Below, piece by piece: positions 41,501 through 44,112 of a stretch of DNA of 44,112 bases (position 1 is the stretch's first letter; every line of letters starts with the position of its first letter). The notes beneath the pieces are model-generated. The model ran no database searches. It saw only the letters and a list, made by a program, of their open reading frames with translations, and had not been told where the DNA came from. The position numbers and the translations under genes are program-made. Origin of the DNA: Chloroflexota bacterium (GTDB lineage: Bacteria > Chloroflexota > Anaerolineae > J036 > Brachytrichaceae). The stretch covers positions 1 through 44,112 of the forward strand of contig JAJYKL010000033.1 of NCBI GenBank assembly GCA_021788625.1, read 5' to 3'.

Positions 41501-44112
41501 GCGCTGCGCCTGTCCACGTGTCGCCATAAGCCTGGTACGTCACGGAGATGCCGGTGAAGACGAACCACGCGTTGGATCCGTCGTGGGCGTACGCGCCGCC
41601 GCTGGCGATCGGGCTGGAGTTGATGCCCCAGTCCGCGCTCAGGTAGACGCGCGGATCGTTCTCCTGAAACGTCCCGGTGGGCAGAGCTGTGCTGCCCCAG
41701 GTGTCTATGTAATCCACCTGCACCCAGTTATCTTGTGAGCTGGCGTTGCGTGTGCCCGTCACTGTAACCGAGATAGTGTGCGAGGTATTGGGCAAACCGC
41801 CCACGTACAGGCTGGTGACGCCCTGGTTCTGGCTGTATGTGTCCACCCTCCCCTGGCTGGCTCCATCGATATAGACCTCTGCCAGGCCGTTATAGGCCCA
41901 GGTGAAAAAGCCGATGCCCACCCAGGTGCCGGTGAAGCTCATGCTGGCGGTGTCGCCGGTGGTACGCGAGGCCACCCCGTAACCGCCGCTTTGGACGTAG
42001 TAGGGGGACATCGACCAGCTTTGTGGACTAATAGTGTAGGGCGTACCGTTATACAGGATAGTGGGATCGTCCTCCTCATGGCGCGGTATGTTCGCCCCGC
42101 TGATGACGAACGGCGGCGACCCCGGCGTGGCGAAGCCGTCCACCGTGGCGCGGCCGCGGTAGGCGCTCACCTGCAGCACGTGCGCCCCAGCGCCCAGCCC
42201 GCTCAGCGAGAACGTGCGCGTGACGGTGGTCGGGCTGTACAGGTTGGGACGCGCCATGAGCTGCCCATCGACGAACATCTGCACCTCGCCAACCCACGTG
42301 TCGGCCAGCGCCTGGTAGGTCACCGAGTCGCCGGTGAACGGGAACCACACGTTACCGCCATCCCGCAAGTAGCGGCCGCTGCTGGCCACGGAGCTGACAT
42401 CAGACACCCAGTTGGGACTGGCGATCACGCGCGGATCGTTCTCCTCGAAGAACCCGATCGGCATGGGCGTGCCGTCCCAGGCGTCGATGTAGTCCAGCTC
42501 CACCCAGTTGTCGGTGGCGAAGGCATCGTGCGCCCCCAGCACGGTCACCGAGATGGTATGCGTGCCGCTCACCAGCCCACTGTAGGGGTAGCTATTCACC
42601 GAGTAGTCGTGGCGATAGGTGTCCAGCACGCCCTGACTGACCCCGTCGATGGACACCGCTGCCAGGCCGCTACTTTGCCCGCCGACGAGGCCCAGGCTCA
42701 CCCAGGTGCCGGTGAACGTCAGGCTGAATGTGTCGCTGGGCGTGCGCGAGGCGTACCCGTACCCCCCGCTCTTGATCCCATTCTGGTAGGAGCTCCACGT
42801 GCGCGAAGTCATCATGTAGGGCACGCCGTCATACAGGAGAGCCGGATCGTCTTCCTCGTAGCGCGACAGGCCCGTGTGTCCGGGCAGCGAGACAAAAGGC
42901 GCGGCGCCCGGCGTGGCGAAGCCGTCCACCGTGGCGCTGCCGCGGTAGGCGCTCACCTGCAGCACGTGCGCCCCGGCACCCAGCCCGCTCAGCGAGAACG
43001 TGCGCGTGACAGGGGTCGGGCTGTGCAGGTTGGGACGCGCCATGAGCTGCCCATCGACGAACATCTGCACCTCGCCGCGCCCCGTGTCGGCCAGCGCCTG
43101 GTAGGTCACCGAGTCGCCGGTGAACGGGAACCACACGTTACTGCCATCTCGCAAGTAGCCGCCGCTGCTGGCCACGGAGCTGACGTCAGGCACCCAGTCG
43201 GGACTGGCGATCACGCGCGGATCGTTCTCCTCGAACGAGCCCTGCGGCAGTGTGGTGCCATCCCAGGTGTCGATGTAATCCAGCGCGACGTAGGAGTCGG
43301 TCGAGAAGGCGTCGTGGGTGCCCAGAACGGTTACGGTAAGAGTATGCGTACCACTCACAAGCCCGCCATAGTAGCGGCTCATCACGTTGTCGGTATTGCC
43401 AAAGGTGTCCACCGTGTCCACTGCAGAGCCGTCAAGGGTTACCGCGGCCAGGCCCGCGTTGCCGTTGGTCACGAACCCCAGTCCCACCCACGTACCAGTG
43501 AACACCAGGCTGACCGTGTCGCTCATGGTGTGCGACCATGCCGACCAGCCTGAGCTGGCGCGGTTGACTGCGCCCATGCCCCACGTGCGCGAAGTCATCA
43601 TGAAGGGCACGCCGTCGTACAGGAGAGCCGGATCGTCCTCCTCGTAGCGCGACAGCCCCATGTGTCCGGGCAGCGAGACAAAAGGCGCGGCGCCCGGCGT
43701 GGCGAAGCCGTCCACTGTGGCGCTGCCGCGGTAGGCGCTCACCTGCAGCACGTGCGCCCCGGCACCCAGCCCGCTCAGCGAGAACGTGCGCGTGACAGGG
43801 GTCGGGCTGTGCAGGTTGGGACGCGCTATGAGCTGCCCATCGACGAACATCTGCACCTCGCCGCGCCCCGTGTCGGCCAGCGCCTGGTAGGTCACCGAGT
43901 CGCCGGTGAACGGGAACCACACGTTACTGCCATCCCGCAAGTAGCCGCCGCTGCTGGCCACGGAGCTGACGTCAGGCACCCAGTCGGGACTGGCGATCAC
44001 GCGCGGATCGTTCTCCTCGAAGAACCCGATCGGCATGGGCGTGCCGTCCCAGGCGTCGATGTAGTCCAGCTCCACCCAGTTGTCGGTGGCGAAGGCATCG
44101 TGCGCCCCCAGC
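38505..44112 (-). CDS. Giant modular surface protein (5' end outside the window)
   Basis: The frame is open to the right edge, so the N-terminus and export signal are missing; 1868 residues are visible. From the edge come tandem repeats of two sugar-binding-like jelly-roll modules (FTGDSVTYQALADT, VQMFVDGQL, GAHVLQVSAYRG; and FTGTWVGLGF, GTHTLTVTVLGTHDAF). A linker rich in Ser, Thr, Ala and Pro follows (about 41130-41340), then an alpha/alpha-toroid domain with QW motifs (QNPDGSWGQSATV, and QAPSGMWPSP) at about 40440-41110, and about five Ig-like domains with PG-x-x-A-x-Y-x-V-x-(I/V)-x-N-T-G patterns. The last residues are SPYRSYAPIVLKNQ, a tail I associate with exported Chloroflexota proteins. 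It is probably a cell-surface or secreted adhesin or polysaccharide-binding enzyme. Catalytic function is unproven. Confidence 0.9.
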   Translation of the reverse strand, partial: LGAHDAFATDNWVELDYIDAWDGTPMPIGFFEENDPRVIASPDWVPDVSSVASSGGYLRDGSNVWFPFTGDSVTYQALADTGRGEVQMFVDGQLIARPNLHSPTPVTRTFSLSGLGAGAHVLQVSAYRGSATVDGFATPGAAPFVSLPGHMGLSRYEEDDPALLYDGVPFMMTSRTWGMGAVNRASSGWSAWSHTMSDTVSLVFTGTWVGLGFVTNGNAGLAAVTLDGSAVDTVDTFGNTDNVMSRYYGGLVSGTHTLTVTVLGTHDAFSTDSYVALDYIDTWDGTTLPQGSFEENDPRVIASPDWVPDVSSVASSGGYLRDGSNVWFPFTGDSVTYQALADTGRGEVQMFVDGQLMARPNLHSPTPVTRTFSLSGLGAGAHVLQVSAYRGSATVDGFATPGAAPFVSLPGHTGLSRYEEDDPALLYDGVPYMMTSRTWSSYQNGIKSGGYGYASRTPSDTFSLTFTGTWVSLGLVGGQSSGLAAVSIDGVSQGVLDTYRHDYSVNSYPYSGLVSGTHTISVTVLGAHDAFATDNWVELDYIDAWDGTPMPIGFFEENDPRVIASPNWVSDVSSVASSGRYLRDGGNVWFPFTGDSVTYQALADTWVGEVQMFVDGQLMARPNLYSPTTVTRTFSLSGLGAGAHVLQVSAYRGRATVDGFATPGSPPFVISGANIPRHEEDDPTILYNGTPYTISPQSWSMSPYYVQSGGYGVASRTTGDTASMSFTGTWVGIGFFTWAYNGLAEVYIDGASQGRVDTYSQNQGVTSLYVGGLPNTSHTISVTVTGTRNASSQDNWVQVDYIDTWGSTALPTGTFQENDPRVYLSADWGINSSPIASGGAYAHDGSNAWFVFTGISVTYQAYGDTWTGAARVLIDGVPQGVYSLTSTVPVTLDFTFNGLADGPHVVQVQPASGRITLDAFVTGAAMASASAAVAYATRTTPTPAVLAPSTSTASTVTTWPSSSSNSLTSMDTLAAPAVSMTAQNTPTAPALMVASGSLTGLPDVTTTAVLMANYLVSQVLPDGTWSADTGNRQQSWWWWYDEPYPTPALHGLPLTAYNIMSLSQLYAMTGNVTYRDVVTRAAQTMMTWPYTSTNSGAIHEIIGLHTALPLVADPLLAYQMQSRTEQIASYLRGLQNPDGSWGQSATVTTSDPLATAGALYALILLNPTSVDPTLMSAVQYLLSAQAPSGMWPSPSENNNNRPILTTTWVDMALPYIYEVLSSYTVNVLHTIPLSGTSVLTTSLNPPPGVTEQAGQALYNWGYNQPPAEPLHAFEITQDLAGMRAGEIRAVSHGTVVSYVIESGGNVINLPPLYVRAANLVAIGPALQWATPGATAAYVVTFTNPSAYADVYTPTLSGLAGQWGALPPTLTLAAGAVVTFPLVLDVPRTTLPDDYPFSVDVLNTSSGMDQAAALLRVTDTLALAALPKAQQADGGATVTYTVIISNDDRMDHVYDLEVDQPGGNLASLPPTVSVSANTAISLSLVVTATGVVGEYIFTPRATDSNSGVSAQDTVALQITRSRAVSLSMAPLIAPAGRGTPAQFTLTVTNTGDLPDAYGFGVLLPAGWTYQVLANGQSLATLSLAPFLYNSADVTLLVTPTVDAVAGLYAISVSVHSTAYPTIQAITDAQVQVASEGVRVAIEPAIQSASPGLASTWQVLVTNTGTALDTFVLTTSGSLAVGAVLNQSSVQLAAGQSTVIPLTTGPLSFALQGGTGYPIAVEATSQADPEVRGIATARAFFTAWPAVDVSVTPKSATIQPGDTAYYLLTISNTGNVDDLYTVDLLPGTFQVTPPFTGSTGDLRTSVEMLSVEVPAHMTVGLLITARATHPGIYTFVARAASLFNAVSAQDTGTLITSPYRSYAPIVLKNQ
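41649..44112. repeat. 786-bp tandem repeats inside the giant surface protein gene
   Basis: The landmark GCGCGGATCGTTCTCCT recurs at 41649, 42429, 43215 and 44001, giving periods of 780, 786 and 786 bases (260, 262, 262 codons). Part of each unit is nearly identical between copies and part has diverged. The array runs off the right edge, so the number of units is unknown. Confidence 0.95.

Noticed and set aside
41778-43553. A 591-codon open frame on the plus strand across the 786-bp repeats
   Set aside because: It runs opposite the giant protein gene, repeats with the same period and is His/Arg-rich like other antisense shadows. No start signal or homology was seen.
41649-44112. Regular repeats considered as a CRISPR-like or mobile array
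   Set aside because: The repeats are 786 bp, in frame and code for protein modules. There are no short palindromic repeats with unique spacers and no cas genes.

Overview
The window looks like a chromosomal segment of a GC-rich Chloroflexota bacterium, probably from the Anaerolineae side of the phylum. This is inferred from gene style and not from a marker gene. The clues are lipoproteins with long Ala/Thr/Pro linkers after the lipobox, a large regulator joining an XRE-type helix-turn-helix to an NB-ARC-like ATPase and helical repeats, paired HtrA lipoproteins, a methyltransferase with a regulatory domain, and a giant secreted protein ending in a Y-x-P-I-V-L-K-N tail. No transposase, integrase, phage gene or CRISPR array is visible. 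Most of the window is ordinary chromosome, with a few decayed gene remnants.

Layout. Positions 1-7.4 kb are a carbohydrate or sugar-acid region: an L-rhamnonate-dehydratase-like enolase-superfamily protein and a VTT/DedA membrane protein on the plus strand, then on the minus strand two sugar ABC permeases, a lipoprotein solute-binding protein and a Gfo/Idh/MocA oxidoreductase. The transport ATPase is not in the window. Positions 7.4-10.7 kb (minus) hold pheS without pheT, a 194-residue protein of unknown function, and a ResB-like membrane protein that overlaps it. Positions 11-13.7 kb carry two tandem HtrA-type serine protease lipoproteins. A degenerate RNase H-like exonuclease homologue and an HD-GYP domain remnant follow.

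Positions 14.8-18.0 kb form a tight plus-strand cassette: a radical SAM enzyme, a nitroreductase-fold flavoprotein and a class I methyltransferase whose start overlaps the nitroreductase. This is the best candidate for an undescribed pathway. An alpha/beta-hydrolase gene with its middle deleted follows, then the 987-residue ATPase regulator, a 69-residue protein with its own ribosome binding site and terminator, a DUF6265-like protein, a methyltransferase with regulatory domain, and the large glutamate synthase subunit gltB without gltD.

Positions 29.3-38.0 kb hold tRNA-Gly(CCC), a Tat/lipoprotein sugar-dehydrogenase-like beta-propeller with a PKD domain, an orphan NarL-type response regulator, a secreted protein of unknown function, divergent mntP and ilvD sharing a palindromic operator-like site, a membrane-anchored endonuclease/exonuclease/phosphatase-fold protein, and a small membrane protein. 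From 38.5 kb to the right edge runs the 3' part of a giant surface protein: 786-bp tandem repeats of sugar-binding-like modules, a Ser/Thr-rich linker, a QW-motif alpha/alpha-toroid domain and about five Ig-like domains. Its N-terminus lies outside the window.

All calls come from reading the sequence and from memory of protein families. No database search was possible.
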